Positions 14,415 through 23,120 of a DNA stretch of 64,000 bases are shown here, one piece after another. Made by a program: the position numbers and the translations under genes. Location: NCBI RefSeq assembly GCF_004803715.2, contig NZ_CP039383.2, positions 2,480,001-2,544,000 on the forward strand, in the 5' to 3' direction. Numbering within the stretch: position 1 is the first letter of the stretch; each line of letters starts with the position of its first letter. The stretch is from Luteimonas yindakuii. GTDB taxonomy: Bacteria; Pseudomonadota; Gammaproteobacteria; Xanthomonadales; Xanthomonadaceae. Below the pieces are notes generated by a model. That model worked only from the letters and a program-made list of their open reading frames with translations. It was not told where the DNA came from and searched no databases.

Positions 14415-15032
14415 ATGAGCAACAACCCGCACGAAAAGATCGAGAAGAACGTCGGCCTGATGGCGGTCCTGATCGCGGTGGTGGTGTCGTTCGGCGGCCT
14501 CGCCGAGATCGTGCCGCTGATGTACCAGGCCGAGGCCGTGGAGCCGCTGCCCGGCGTGGAACCCTATCCGGCGCTGGAGCTGGCCGGGCGCGACGTCTAC
14601 GTCCGCGAGGGCTGCTACAACTGCCACTCGCAGATGGTGCGCACGCTGCGCTTCGAGACCGAGCGCTACGGCCACTATTCGCTGGCCGGCGAGTCGGTCT
14701 ACGACCGCCCGTTCCAGTGGGGCTCCAAGCGCACCGGGCCGGACCTCGCCCGCGTCGGCGGCCGTTACTCCGACGACTGGCACCGCGTGCACCTGATCAA
14801 CCCGCGCGACGTGGTGCCCGAGTCCAACATGCCGGGCTATCCGTGGCTCGAGGACCGCCTGGTCAGCGCCGGCGACGTGACCCGCCGCATGCGCGCGCTG
14901 CAGACCCTGGGCGACCCCTATAGCGACGAGCAGATCGCCGCCGCGGCCGAAGACGTGCGTGGCCGCACCGAACTCGACGCCGTGGTCGCCTACCTGCAGG
15001 GCCTCGGCCGCCACGCACCGAAGGGGCGCTGA
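14415..15032 (+). CDS. ccoO: cbb3-type cytochrome c oxidase subunit II (monoheme cytochrome c)
   Basis: CcoO is the membrane-anchored monoheme cytochrome c of the cbb3 oxidase and passes electrons to CcoN. The 205-aa protein has one N-terminal membrane anchor (about residues 13-36) and the heme-c site CYNCH at residues 67-71. The likely axial Met lies in SNMPGYPWL. It starts 13 bp after ccoN with a GGAG-like site and ends 1 bp before ccoQ. Confidence 0.97.
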   Translation: MSNNPHEKIEKNVGLMAVLIAVVVSFGGLAEIVPLMYQAEAVEPLPGVEPYPALELAGRDVYVREGCYNCHSQMVRTLRFETERYGHYSLAGESVYDRPFQWGSKRTGPDLARVGGRYSDDWHRVHLINPRDVVPESNMPGYPWLEDRLVSAGDVTRRMRALQTLGDPYSDEQIAAAAEDVRGRTELDAVVAYLQGLGRHAPKGR

Positions 15033-15033
15033 G

Positions 15034-15225
15034 ATGGTGTCCGGCATCGTGACCGTGATCCTGCTGCTGCTGTTCGTGGGTGGCTGGATCTGGGCCTGGA
15101 GCCCGCGGCGCAAGCGTGATTTCGACGAGGCCGCGCGCCTGCCGCTGGCCGATGACACGACACCTGGCGCCGACGACGGTGCGGACGCGCAGGCCAGCAA
15201 CGAAGACGGGGAGACGAAACGATGA
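15034..15225 (+). CDS. ccoQ: cbb3 oxidase small subunit CcoQ
   Basis: A 63-aa single-pass membrane protein: residues 1-20 are hydrophobic (MVSGIVTVILLLLFVGGWIW) and are followed by a positively charged, then acidic, cytoplasmic tail. CcoQ stabilises the cbb3 complex. The identification rests on size, topology and its place between ccoO and ccoP. The stop overlaps the ccoP start (ATGA), indicating translational coupling. Confidence 0.9.
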   Translation: MVSGIVTVILLLLFVGGWIWAWSPRRKRDFDEAARLPLADDTTPGADDGADAQASNEDGETKR

Positions 15226-16157
15226 GCAATGGATGGTCGTGGTACGTGATCGTCCTGGTCGCGCTCAACATCGCCGGGTGTGCCTGGCTGTTGTGGTGGA
15301 CCGCGCGCCGCCGTCCCGGCGACCCGGCGCCGACCGACACCAGCCACGTCTGGGACGGCGACATCACCGAGTACAACAAGCCGTTGCCGCGGTGGTGGAT
15401 CAACATGTTCTACCTCACCATCGTCTTCAGCATCGGCTACCTGTTCTGGTACGGCGGCTGGGGCACGTTCCCTGGCTACAGCGGCTGGAGTTCGCAGGGC
15501 GAGCACGACGAGCAGCTGGCGCGCAACGCCACCCGCATCGAGGAGACGTTCGCGATGTACGCCGGGCGCGCTCTGCCCGAGCTCGCCGCCGATCCCGCGG
15601 CGCTGGCGATCGGGCGTTCGGTGTTCACCAACACCTGCGCGACCTGCCACGGCTCCACCGGCCGCGGTGCGGTCGGCTACCCGGACCTCGCCGACGGGTC
15701 CTGGCAATGGGGTGGCGAGCCCGAGCAGATCCTGGCGACGATCCTCGATGGCCGCGAAGGCGTGATGCCGCCCTGGGGCCAGGTGCTGACGGGCATGGGC
15801 GGCGACACCGCGATGACCGCGATCGTGGCGTACACCCGCTCGCTGTCGCGGCCGGCCAACCGCAACGACTACTTCGCCGCACGCGGCAAGCAGCTCTACG
15901 ACGGCGTGTGCGTGGCCTGCCATGGCGTCGACGGCACCGGCAACGCCGCGCTCGGCGCGCCCGACCTGACCGACGACAACTGGCTGTACGGCGGCAGCCC
16001 GCAGGCCGTGCACGAGAGCATCGCCAACGGTCGCCATGGCGTCATGCCGGCGCACCGCGACCTGCTCGGCGAAACGCGTGCGCGGCTGGTGGCGGCATAC
16101 GTGTGGTCGCTGTCGAATCCGCCCGCCACGGCGGCCGCATCGGCAGGCGCGCAGTGA
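15222..16157 (+). CDS. ccoP: cbb3-type cytochrome c oxidase subunit III (diheme cytochrome c)
   Basis: CcoP is the diheme cytochrome c subunit that receives electrons from soluble carriers. The 311-aa protein has an N-terminal membrane segment (about 8-28), the conserved TSHVWDGDITEYNKPLPRWW segment, a second membrane helix (about 60-78), and two heme-c sites, CATCH (139-143) and CVACH (230-234). Its start overlaps the ccoQ stop by 4 nt, and its stop overlaps the start of the next small gene. Confidence 0.97.
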   Translation: MSNGWSWYVIVLVALNIAGCAWLLWWTARRRPGDPAPTDTSHVWDGDITEYNKPLPRWWINMFYLTIVFSIGYLFWYGGWGTFPGYSGWSSQGEHDEQLARNATRIEETFAMYAGRALPELAADPAALAIGRSVFTNTCATCHGSTGRGAVGYPDLADGSWQWGGEPEQILATILDGREGVMPPWGQVLTGMGGDTAMTAIVAYTRSLSRPANRNDYFAARGKQLYDGVCVACHGVDGTGNAALGAPDLTDDNWLYGGSPQAVHESIANGRHGVMPAHRDLLGETRARLVAAYVWSLSNPPATAAASAGAQ

Positions 16158-16450
16158 CCGGGGCGCCCCCCGTCTTCGACCATCCACCGCGCCCGCTGGC
16201 GCAGAAGCTCGGCGCCATCCTCTGGCCGAGCTTCTTCGCCGCGGGAGTGGCGACCATGGTGTTCTTCGCCCATGTCGATCCGCTCGCGCTGCGCGACATG
16301 ACCTTCCCCGGACTGGCTCTGACCCGCGGACTCGGCTACACGGCCGGGTTTTTCGCGTTCTGGGCGGCCACGGCCGCGTCGAGCCTGTTCACCTGGTGGC
16401 TGCTGCGCCCCGCCAGCCGCTTCAACCGCGCCCTGCCGCGGGACGATTGA
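16154..16450 (+). CDS. small two-helix membrane protein of the cbb3 operon
   Basis: This 98-aa frame starts at a GTG that overlaps the ccoP stop by 4 nt and ends 7 bp before ccoG. It has two likely membrane segments (about residues 20-40 and 58-82) and a basic C-terminus. I recognise no named family, but small membrane proteins at this position are common in xanthomonad cbb3 operons. Tight packing argues for a role in oxidase assembly or stability; that is inference. Confidence 0.78.
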   Translation: MTGAPPVFDHPPRPLAQKLGAILWPSFFAAGVATMVFFAHVDPLALRDMTFPGLALTRGLGYTAGFFAFWAATAASSLFTWWLLRPASRFNRALPRDD

Positions 16451-16457
16451 GCAAGAG

Positions 16458-18008
16458 ATGTCCAGCCGTATTCCCCTGAAGATGCTCGATGACGACGCGG
16501 GCAGTCTGTATGTCAGCGAACGCAAGATCTATCCGCGCGAAGTTTCCGGACCGCTGGACCGGATGCGCAAGGTCGCGGTGGTCTGGCTGCTGGGGATGTT
16601 CTACCTGTTCCCGTGGTTGCGCTGGGACGGCCGCCAGGCGGTGCTGTTCGACCTGCCGGCACGGCAGTTCCACGTCTTCGGCCTGACCTTCTGGCCGCAG
16701 GACTTCGTGTTCCTGGCGCTGCTGCTGATCATGGCGGCGCTGGCGCTGTTCTTCTTCACCGCGCTGGCCGGACGGCTGTGGTGCGGCTACGCCTGCCCGC
16801 AAACGGTGTGGACCGAGGTCTTCCTGTGGATGGAGCGCTGGACCGAGGGCGACCGCGCCAGGCGGATCAAGCTCGACGCCGCGCCGTGGACCGCGGGCAA
16901 GCTCGCGCGCAAGGGCGCCAAGCACACGCTGTGGCTGGTGTTCGCGCTGTGGACGGGCTTCACCTTCGTCGGCTTCTTCACCCCGATCAGCGACCTCGCC
17001 GCGCGCGCGGTGCCGTTCGCCTGGGGCGGCTGGGAGATTTTCTGGGTGCTGTTCTACGCGCTGGCCACCTGGGGCAACGCGGGCTTCCTGCGCGAGCAGG
17101 TGTGCAAGTACATGTGCCCGTATGCACGCTTCCAGGGCGCGATGTTCGACCGCAACACGCTGATCATCGCCTACGACCCGATGCGCGGCGAGCCGCGCGG
17201 CCCGCGCAAGCGTGGCCTGCCCAGCGTGCTCGAGCGCGCGCGTGGCCTGCTCGACAACCTCACCGCCTACGACTACGTGTTCCGTGCCAGCAAGCATCCG
17301 TCGGCGGCCACGGCGAGCGCACAGGCGCGCGGCACCATCACCTGGGACGGCGACCTCGGCGAGGTGCAGCCGCTGCCGAAGTTCCAGTTCGAGGAATTGG
17401 GCGACTGCATCGACTGCACCATGTGCGTGCAGGTGTGCCCCACCGGGATCGACATCCGCAACGGCCTGCAGTACGAGTGCATCGCCTGCGGCGCCTGCAT
17501 CGACGCCTGCAACAGCGTGATGGACAGGATGGGCTATCCGCACGGGTTGATCCGCCACTCCACCCAGAACGCCATCGACGGCAAGCCGACCCGGGTGCTG
17601 CGCCCCCGCGTGCTGGTGTACGGCGCAATCCTGCTTGCGGTGATGGCCGCCTGGGCCTGGGGCGTGGGCACGCGCAGCCCGCTGATCGCCGAGGTGCTGC
17701 GCGACCGCAATGCGCTCTACCGCGAGACCGCCGCCGGCATCGAGAACGGCTACGTGCTCAAGCTCGTGAACAAGTCCAATGCGCAGGCGGCCTATCGTGT
17801 GCAGCTCGATGGCGACGTCGACGGCATGCGGCTGCACGGCGACGGCACGGCGGTGACGCTGCAGCCGCAGCAGGTGCTGTCGCTGCCGCTCACGGTGACC
17901 GCACCGGCGGGCACGGGCGGGCGCCATGACCTGCGCTTCGTGGTGGAGGCGGTGGAGGGCGAGACCCACGCCGTGGTGGACAGCAGTTTCTTTGGACCGA
18001 CGCAATGA
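16458..18008 (+). CDS. ccoG: CcoG, cbb3 oxidase accessory ferredoxin-like protein
   Basis: The 516-aa product is a polyferredoxin membrane protein of the CcoG/FixG family, which reduces copper for delivery to the CuB centre of cbb3 oxidase. It has several N-terminal membrane helices, the CGYACPQTVW motif near residue 115, an EQVCKYMCPYARFQ motif near 213, and two ferredoxin-type clusters starting near residue 317 (CIDCTMCVQVCP and CIACGACIDAC). A C-terminal immunoglobulin-like domain follows. The end overlaps fixH by 4 nt. Confidence 0.96.
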   Translation: MSSRIPLKMLDDDAGSLYVSERKIYPREVSGPLDRMRKVAVVWLLGMFYLFPWLRWDGRQAVLFDLPARQFHVFGLTFWPQDFVFLALLLIMAALALFFFTALAGRLWCGYACPQTVWTEVFLWMERWTEGDRARRIKLDAAPWTAGKLARKGAKHTLWLVFALWTGFTFVGFFTPISDLAARAVPFAWGGWEIFWVLFYALATWGNAGFLREQVCKYMCPYARFQGAMFDRNTLIIAYDPMRGEPRGPRKRGLPSVLERARGLLDNLTAYDYVFRASKHPSAATASAQARGTITWDGDLGEVQPLPKFQFEELGDCIDCTMCVQVCPTGIDIRNGLQYECIACGACIDACNSVMDRMGYPHGLIRHSTQNAIDGKPTRVLRPRVLVYGAILLAVMAAWAWGVGTRSPLIAEVLRDRNALYRETAAGIENGYVLKLVNKSNAQAAYRVQLDGDVDGMRLHGDGTAVTLQPQQVLSLPLTVTAPAGTGGRHDLRFVVEAVEGETHAVVDSSFFGPTQ

Positions 18009-18520
18009 CCGACAAGACCGCCTTCTGGCGCAACCCCGTGCTGATGCTGGTCTTCATCCTGCCGGCAGTGGCCATCATCGCCGGCGTCGGCCTGGTGGTG
18101 ATCGCCGTGCGCAGCGGCGGCTCCGATTCGGTCACCGAGAACGTGCGCCGCACCGCGCAGATCCAGACCGCCGACCTCGGTCCGGATGCCGTGGCCCAGC
18201 GCGAACGCCTGAGCGCGGTGATGCGGGTCGACGTCGAACAGGGCCTGGTGGAGGTGCTGCCCGTCACCGGCCGCTACCAGCGTGGCGAGCCCCTGTCGCT
18301 GACCCTGGTGCACCCGGCACGCGCGGCGCAGGACATCAGCCTCGAGCTTGCCCCGAGCGAGACCGGCTGGCGCACCGAGGCCGAGGTCGACATCGCCCAC
18401 GACTGGAACCTGCGACTGGCCCCGGCGGATGCCGGCTGGCGCCTGCAGGGCCGCCTGGTGGGCGGGCAGTTTGCCGCCCACCTGCACCCGGCGCTGCAGG
18501 ACGCCCCGGACGCGCCATGA
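18005..18520 (+). CDS. fixH: FixH-family cbb3 oxidase assembly protein
   Basis: A 171-aa protein with one N-terminal membrane helix (about residues 10-35) and a periplasmic beta-rich domain, the layout of FixH/CcoH. FixH proteins help copper and subunit assembly of the cbb3 oxidase together with CcoI. Start and stop overlap ccoG and ccoI by 4 nt each, which is typical of tightly coupled translation. Primary-sequence conservation of the family is low, so context carries much of the call. Confidence 0.88.
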   Translation: MTDKTAFWRNPVLMLVFILPAVAIIAGVGLVVIAVRSGGSDSVTENVRRTAQIQTADLGPDAVAQRERLSAVMRVDVEQGLVEVLPVTGRYQRGEPLSLTLVHPARAAQDISLELAPSETGWRTEAEVDIAHDWNLRLAPADAGWRLQGRLVGGQFAAHLHPALQDAPDAP

Positions 18521-21015
18521 GCGCGACCCTGTCCGGCAGCCCCGAGTCCGGGGCCGCGCGGGCCGCCGACGGCACCTGCCACCACTGCAGCGAGCCGCTG
18601 CCCGCACAGCCGGCACGACTGGCCATCGATGGACAGGCACACGAATTCTGCTGCGAGGGATGTGCCGCTGCCGCGCGCTGGATCGGCGAAGCCCGCCTCG
18701 GCGACTACTACCGGCTGCGCACGGCGCCGGCCACCCGCATCGATCCCGATGGCGGCGACCTGTCGCTGTGGGACCGCGAGGAGGTGCTGGCCGAGCACGC
18801 ACGCGCGGTGCCCCGTGGACGCGAGATCACCCTGCTCACCGACGGCATGCGCTGCGCGGCCTGCGCGTGGCTGATCGACCGCGTGCTGGCGCGCGAGCCC
18901 GGCATCATCGACAGCGGCGCAAACGCGGTCACCGGCCGCATCCGCCTGAGCTGGGACCCCGCGCGCACCACGCTGTCGACGCCACTGGCGCGGCTGGCCG
19001 CGCTCGGCTACCGGCCCTACCTCGCCACCGGCGAGGCACGCGAGCGCGAACGCCGGCGCCAGCGCAACCGCGACCTGCTGCGCATCGGCATCGCCGGGCT
19101 CGGCGCGATGCAGGCAATGATGATGGCCGAGGCGCTGTACCTCGACATCCACGCCAGCATGCTGCCGGTCACCCGCGACTTCTTCCGCTGGCTGACGTTC
19201 CTGCTGTCGACGCCGGTGGTGTTCTACGCCGGCTGGCTGTTCATCGCCGGCGCCTGGCGCGAGCTGTCGCAGCGTCGCCTCGGCATGGACGTGCTGATCG
19301 CAGGCTCCACCCTGCTCGCCTGGGCCGCCAGCGTGTTCGAGACCGTGCGCGGCGGCACCCACGTCTGGTACGACGCCGCGGTGATGTTCGTGTTCCTGTT
19401 GCTGCTGGCGCGGATGCTGGAGCAGCGCGCACGGGCGCGCGCCAGCGCCCAGGTCGATGCACTGGCGCGTGCGCGGCCGGCATTCGCCGAGCGCGAACGC
19501 GACGACGGCAGCCGCGAGACGGTGCCGGTGGCCGCACTCGCACGCGGCGACATCGCCTGCGTCGCGGTGGGCGGCGTGGTGCCTGCCGACGGCATCCTGC
19601 TCGAGCCGTCGCGCTTCGAGGAAGCACTGCTCACCGGCGAATGGACCGCGGTCGCCCGCGAGGCCGGTGAGCGCGTCTACGCCGGCACCCTGTGCCGCGA
19701 GCGCCCGGCGCGGCTGCGCGTCGACGAGACCGGCACCGCCACCCGCCTGTCGCAACTGACCGCTCTGGTCGAGGCCGCGCAGGCGCAACGGCCGCCGCTG
19801 GCGCTGGCCGGCGAACGCATCGCCCACCACTTCGTCGCCGCGCTGTTGGTCACCGCGGTCTGCGTCTACGTCGGATGGCGCATCCACGATCCGTCGCGCG
19901 CGCTGGAAGTGGTGCTGGCCCTGCTGGTGATCAGCTGCCCCTGCGCGCTGGCGCTGGCGGTGCCCACGGCACTCGCCACCGCGCATGGCGCGCTGGCGCG
20001 GATCGGCGTGCTGGCGCTGGGCGAGCGCGCGCTGGAACGCCTGGCGGCCGCCACCGACATCGTGTTCGACAAGACCGGCACGCTCAGCGACGGGCGGCCG
20101 GTGCTGGCCGGGATCGAGACCTTCGACGGCTTCGAACGCGACACCGCCCTGGCCATTGCCGCCGCCCTGGAACGCGACAGTGGCCATCCGCTGGCGCAGG
20201 CGTTTGCCGGCATCGACGGGCCGCAGGCGATGGCCGTGCAGGCGCATGCCGGCGCCGGCATCGAGGGCACGGTCGACGGCGTGCGCTGGCGGCTCGGCCA
20301 CGCCGGCTTCGCTGCAGGTCAAGCGGATGACGAAGGCATCCGGCTCGGCGACGGCACCCGTGCGATCGCGCATTTCCGCATCGAGGAAGCCGCGCGCCGG
20401 GATGCCGCCGACACCGTGGCGCAGTTGCGTGCGCTCGGCCTGCGCGTGCACCTGTCCAGCGGCGATGCCGATGCCCCGGTGCACGCGTTCGCTGCGCGGC
20501 TGGGGATCGAACACGCCCATGCGCGGCAGCGGCCGGAGGACAAGCTCGGTTATGCGCGCGCCCTGCAGGCGCAGTCGCGGGTGGTGGCGATGGTCGGCGA
20601 TGGCGTCAACGACGCGCCGGTGCTGGCCGGTGCCGATGTGTCGCTGGCGATGGCCGAGGGTGCGCCGCTCGCCCAGCAGTCGGCCGACCTGGTGCTGACC
20701 GGGCGCACCCTGCAGCGGGTGCCGCAGGCGATCGCGATCGCCCGGCGCACGCGGCAGGTGATCCGTCAGAACCTTGCCTGGGCCGCGGGCTACAACGTCA
20801 TCGCGGTGCCGCTGGCCGCGGCCGGCTGGGTCACGCCATGGCTGGCGGCGCTGGGCATGGCGCTGTCATCGCTGCTGGTGGTCGGCAATGCGCTGCGGCT
20901 GGCACGCATGCCGGTGCAGGCAGGCGCGAAGTCCACCGCCCAGGATGCAGCGGGACCACGCGTGGCCGCGGCATCGGCTGCGCACACGCCGCACGGGACC
21001 GGCGGCGCGGCATGA
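18517..21015 (+). CDS. ccoI: copper-translocating P-type ATPase of the cbb3 pathway
   Basis: The 832-aa protein is a P1B ATPase of the CcoI/FixI type, needed to move copper into the pathway that builds the CcoN CuB site. The N-terminus has a Cys cluster (CHHC near 21-24 and CCEGC near 44-48) and an HMA-type CAAC site (113-116). Eight membrane helices include the CPC motif (474-476). TGE (LLTGEW), DKTGT (Asp518 phosphorylated) and GDGVNDAP are all intact. It lies between fixH and ccoS, with 4-nt overlaps on both sides. Confidence 0.96.
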   Translation: MSATLSGSPESGAARAADGTCHHCSEPLPAQPARLAIDGQAHEFCCEGCAAAARWIGEARLGDYYRLRTAPATRIDPDGGDLSLWDREEVLAEHARAVPRGREITLLTDGMRCAACAWLIDRVLAREPGIIDSGANAVTGRIRLSWDPARTTLSTPLARLAALGYRPYLATGEARERERRRQRNRDLLRIGIAGLGAMQAMMMAEALYLDIHASMLPVTRDFFRWLTFLLSTPVVFYAGWLFIAGAWRELSQRRLGMDVLIAGSTLLAWAASVFETVRGGTHVWYDAAVMFVFLLLLARMLEQRARARASAQVDALARARPAFAERERDDGSRETVPVAALARGDIACVAVGGVVPADGILLEPSRFEEALLTGEWTAVAREAGERVYAGTLCRERPARLRVDETGTATRLSQLTALVEAAQAQRPPLALAGERIAHHFVAALLVTAVCVYVGWRIHDPSRALEVVLALLVISCPCALALAVPTALATAHGALARIGVLALGERALERLAAATDIVFDKTGTLSDGRPVLAGIETFDGFERDTALAIAAALERDSGHPLAQAFAGIDGPQAMAVQAHAGAGIEGTVDGVRWRLGHAGFAAGQADDEGIRLGDGTRAIAHFRIEEAARRDAADTVAQLRALGLRVHLSSGDADAPVHAFAARLGIEHAHARQRPEDKLGYARALQAQSRVVAMVGDGVNDAPVLAGADVSLAMAEGAPLAQQSADLVLTGRTLQRVPQAIAIARRTRQVIRQNLAWAAGYNVIAVPLAAAGWVTPWLAALGMALSSLLVVGNALRLARMPVQAGAKSTAQDAAGPRVAAASAAHTPHGTGGAA

Positions 21016-21251
21016 ACATCCTGCTGCTGCTGATCCCGCTCAGCCTGCTGCTGTTGCTTGCCGCGGTCGGTGCCTTCGTGTGGGCGGTGCGGCGCGGCCA
21101 GTTCGACGACCTCGACACGCCCGCCATCGACATCCTCGTCGACGAACCGCCGCAGGCGCGTGGGCCACGCGCGGATGCAGGCGCGCCGGCCGACACCGCG
21201 CCGCACGCGGACGCGCCGCAGTCCACGCGCTCCGGCCACGATGCCGATTGA
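21012..21251 (+). CDS. ccoS: cbb3 oxidase maturation protein CcoS
   Basis: A 79-aa protein with one N-terminal membrane helix (residues 2-26) followed by the family signature GQFDDLDTPA. CcoS is required for cofactor insertion into cbb3 oxidase. The C-terminal 40 residues are Ala/Asp/Pro-rich and look disordered. It overlaps ccoI by 4 nt and the next gene by 11 nt. Confidence 0.94.
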   Translation: MNILLLLIPLSLLLLLAAVGAFVWAVRRGQFDDLDTPAIDILVDEPPQARGPRADAGAPADTAPHADAPQSTRSGHDAD

Positions 21252-21969
21252 CTGGCTGACCCTCGGCGCCGCGCTGCTGGCCGGCCTGATGGGCGGTGCC
21301 CACTGCGCGGCGATGTGCGGCGGCATCGCCACCGGGTTCTCGGCGATGTCGCCCGGCGGCGGCTGGCGCCGGGCGCTGGAACCGAACCTCGGCCGCATTG
21401 GCGGCTACGTGATCGCAGGGGCGGTCGCCGGTGGCATCGGCCACGGCATCCTGCGCGTGGCGCGGCTGGACTGGCTGGCCTGGGGCCTGCGCGCGGCCGT
21501 CGGGCTGGTGCTGGTGGTGGTGGCGCTGCGCATGCTTGACACGCGCGGCCGGCTGGGACGGCTGTCGCGTCCGGCCAGCGGCCTGTGGACGTGGCTGCGT
21601 CCACTGCAGCAGCGCCTGCTGCCGGCCGATACCAGCGCCAGGCGCATCGGTCTCGGCGTGCTGTGGGGCTGGTTGCCCTGCGGGCTCAGCACCACCCTGC
21701 TGGCCGCGGCCTGGCTGCAGGCGGATGCGCGCAATGGCGCACTGACCATGCTCGCGTTCGGCCTGGGCACGCTGCCGCTGATGGTGCCGCTGACCTGGTC
21801 GGGTGCACGCATCGGCCGCTGGCTGCAGCAGCCGCGCTGGCGCAGGAGCGCCGGCCTGCTGGTATTCGCGGCCGGCCTGCTGACGCTCGCGGCGCCGTGG
21901 CTGATGCAGGTGCCGGCGCTGCACGGCGTTCTGGTCGCACTGGGTTGCGTACCGCCGCGGTTTTCCTGA
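21241..21969 (+). CDS. TauE/SafE (UreH-like) membrane protein with HCAAMCGG motif
   Basis: The 242-aa protein has about six membrane helices and the motif GAHCAAMCGGI at residues 20-30, found in UreH/DsbD-like membrane proteins that often sit after ccoS. The second conserved segment is GLGVLWGWLPCGLSTTLL. The Cys/His/Met motif suggests metal (copper) handling, which would fit oxidase biogenesis, but that is inference. The ATG at 21241 lies inside ccoS (11-nt overlap), so it is the last gene of the cbb3 operon. Confidence 0.88.
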   Translation: MPIDWLTLGAALLAGLMGGAHCAAMCGGIATGFSAMSPGGGWRRALEPNLGRIGGYVIAGAVAGGIGHGILRVARLDWLAWGLRAAVGLVLVVVALRMLDTRGRLGRLSRPASGLWTWLRPLQQRLLPADTSARRIGLGVLWGWLPCGLSTTLLAAAWLQADARNGALTMLAFGLGTLPLMVPLTWSGARIGRWLQQPRWRRSAGLLVFAAGLLTLAAPWLMQVPALHGVLVALGCVPPRFS

Positions 21970-22017
21970 ACCATCGCCGACCTTTCCCGGCGCATCGAGG
22001 GTGGAACCGGCCCACGC

Positions 22018-22031
22018 CTGACCTGGATCAA
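22018..22031 (+). promoter_or_regulatory. FNR-type box upstream of the azurin gene
   Basis: CTGACctggATCAA keeps the invariant TGA and TCA triplets of the FNR consensus. Class II spacing would put the start near 22066, with a weak CACACT -10 at 22054-22059 and a 31-nt leader to the azurin ATG. Confidence 0.65.
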
Positions 22032-22096
22032 TTCCTCCCGTGCGGGTGCGGCCCACACTGTGCCCATCGAACCACCACGCCCCACTGGAGCACACG

Positions 22097-22567
22097 ATGA
22101 TCCGCCACCTCTCCGCCTCCGCCCTGCTCTGCGCGCTCGGTTTCGCCGCACTCGCGGTGTCCGCCCCGGCCCAGGCCTCGGGCTGCAGCGCCACCGTCGA
22201 AGGCAACGATGCGATGCAGTTCTCCACCCGCGCGCTGAACGTGCCGGCCTCGTGCAAGGAGTTCACCGTCACCCTCAAGCACACCGGCCAGCTGCCGGTG
22301 GTGGCGATGGGCCACAACATCGTGGTCGGCAAGACCGCCGACATCACCGGCATCAATGCCGACGGCATGGCCGCGGGCGCCGCGAACAACTACGTCAAGC
22401 CGGGCGATGCACGGGTGATCGCCGCCAGCTCGCTGGTCGGCGGCGGCCAGACCACCTCGTTCAAGATTCCGGTCAACCGGCTCCGTGCGGGCGAGGACTA
22501 CACCTTCGTCTGCACCTTCCCCGGCCACGCCGCGATCATGCGCGGCAAGCTGACCCTGGCGCAGTAG
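22097..22567 (+). CDS. azu: azurin (type I copper electron carrier)
   Basis: The product is 156 aa with a signal peptide ending near ALAVSAPAQA, giving a periplasmic protein of about 128 aa, the azurin size. The type I copper ligands are His73 (MGHNIV), Cys139, His144 and Met148 (CTFPGHAAIM). A disulfide partner pair (Cys30 and Cys53) is present. Azurin carries electrons in the periplasm and is a known donor to copper nitrite reductase and possibly cbb3 oxidase. The start was set at the ATG after GGAG rather than an upstream in-frame codon. An FNR-type box precedes it. Confidence 0.95.
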   Translation: MIRHLSASALLCALGFAALAVSAPAQASGCSATVEGNDAMQFSTRALNVPASCKEFTVTLKHTGQLPVVAMGHNIVVGKTADITGINADGMAAGAANNYVKPGDARVIAASSLVGGGQTTSFKIPVNRLRAGEDYTFVCTFPGHAAIMRGKLTLAQ

Positions 22568-22662
22568 GCCTGCGCTGCCCGCCGGGTTCCGGCCCGGGCG
22601 TGTCCCGGGCGGCACCGGCACGACCGGCGCCGCCCGCTGTCGTTTCCGGAGCACATGCCGCC

Positions 22663-23076
22663 ATGACCGCCGATGACCTGCCCAGCCGCGACGATCTCGC
22701 ACGGCTGGTCGACCGTTTCTACGACAAGGTGCGCGAGGACGACCGGATCGGTCCGGTGTTCAATGCCGCCATCGACGACTGGGACGCGCACAAGGCCACG
22801 CTGGTCGAGTTCTGGAGCTCGGTCATCCTCGGCAGCGGCAGCTACCGCGGCAATCCGATGGCCGTGCACCGCCCGCACCCGATCACCGCCGGGCACTTCG
22901 CCCACTGGCTCGCGTTGTGGCGCGAGACCGCGGCCGAGGTGCTCGCACCGCACCACGCGGCGCTGCTGCACGACCGCGCGCAACGCATCGCCACCAGCCT
23001 GCGCTACGGCCTCGGGCTGGATCCCGACCGCCCATTGCGGCGCAGCACCGCCTGCACGCATCTGCAGCGCGATTGA
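22663..23076 (+). CDS. group III truncated hemoglobin
   Basis: A 137-aa globin of the group III (P/Ctb-like) type. The VDRFYDKVREDDRIGPVFNAA segment and FWSSVILGSGSYRGNPM are family hallmarks; the proximal His lies in the ITAGHFAHWLALW segment. Proteins of this type bind O2 and NO and are often coexpressed with nitrogen-oxide genes. It lies 95 bp after azurin, possibly cotranscribed. The next FNR box overlaps its stop codon. Confidence 0.9.
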   Translation: MTADDLPSRDDLARLVDRFYDKVREDDRIGPVFNAAIDDWDAHKATLVEFWSSVILGSGSYRGNPMAVHRPHPITAGHFAHWLALWRETAAEVLAPHHAALLHDRAQRIATSLRYGLGLDPDRPLRRSTACTHLQRD

Positions 23077-23086
23077 TTCGGGTCAA
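23073..23086 (+). promoter_or_regulatory. FNR box upstream of hemN, overlapping the globin stop codon
   Basis: TTGATtcggGTCAA matches the FNR consensus at 9 of 10 positions. Its centre is 41.5 bp upstream of the A of the hemN ATG, so a class II start would be the ATG itself. A TAGTCT -10-like hexamer lies at 23109-23114, and no Shine-Dalgarno sequence precedes the ATG. This points to a leaderless transcript. Confidence 0.85.
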
Positions 23087-23120
23087 GGCGAAGCCGCCGG
23101 TGCCGGCCTAGTCTGGCCGC

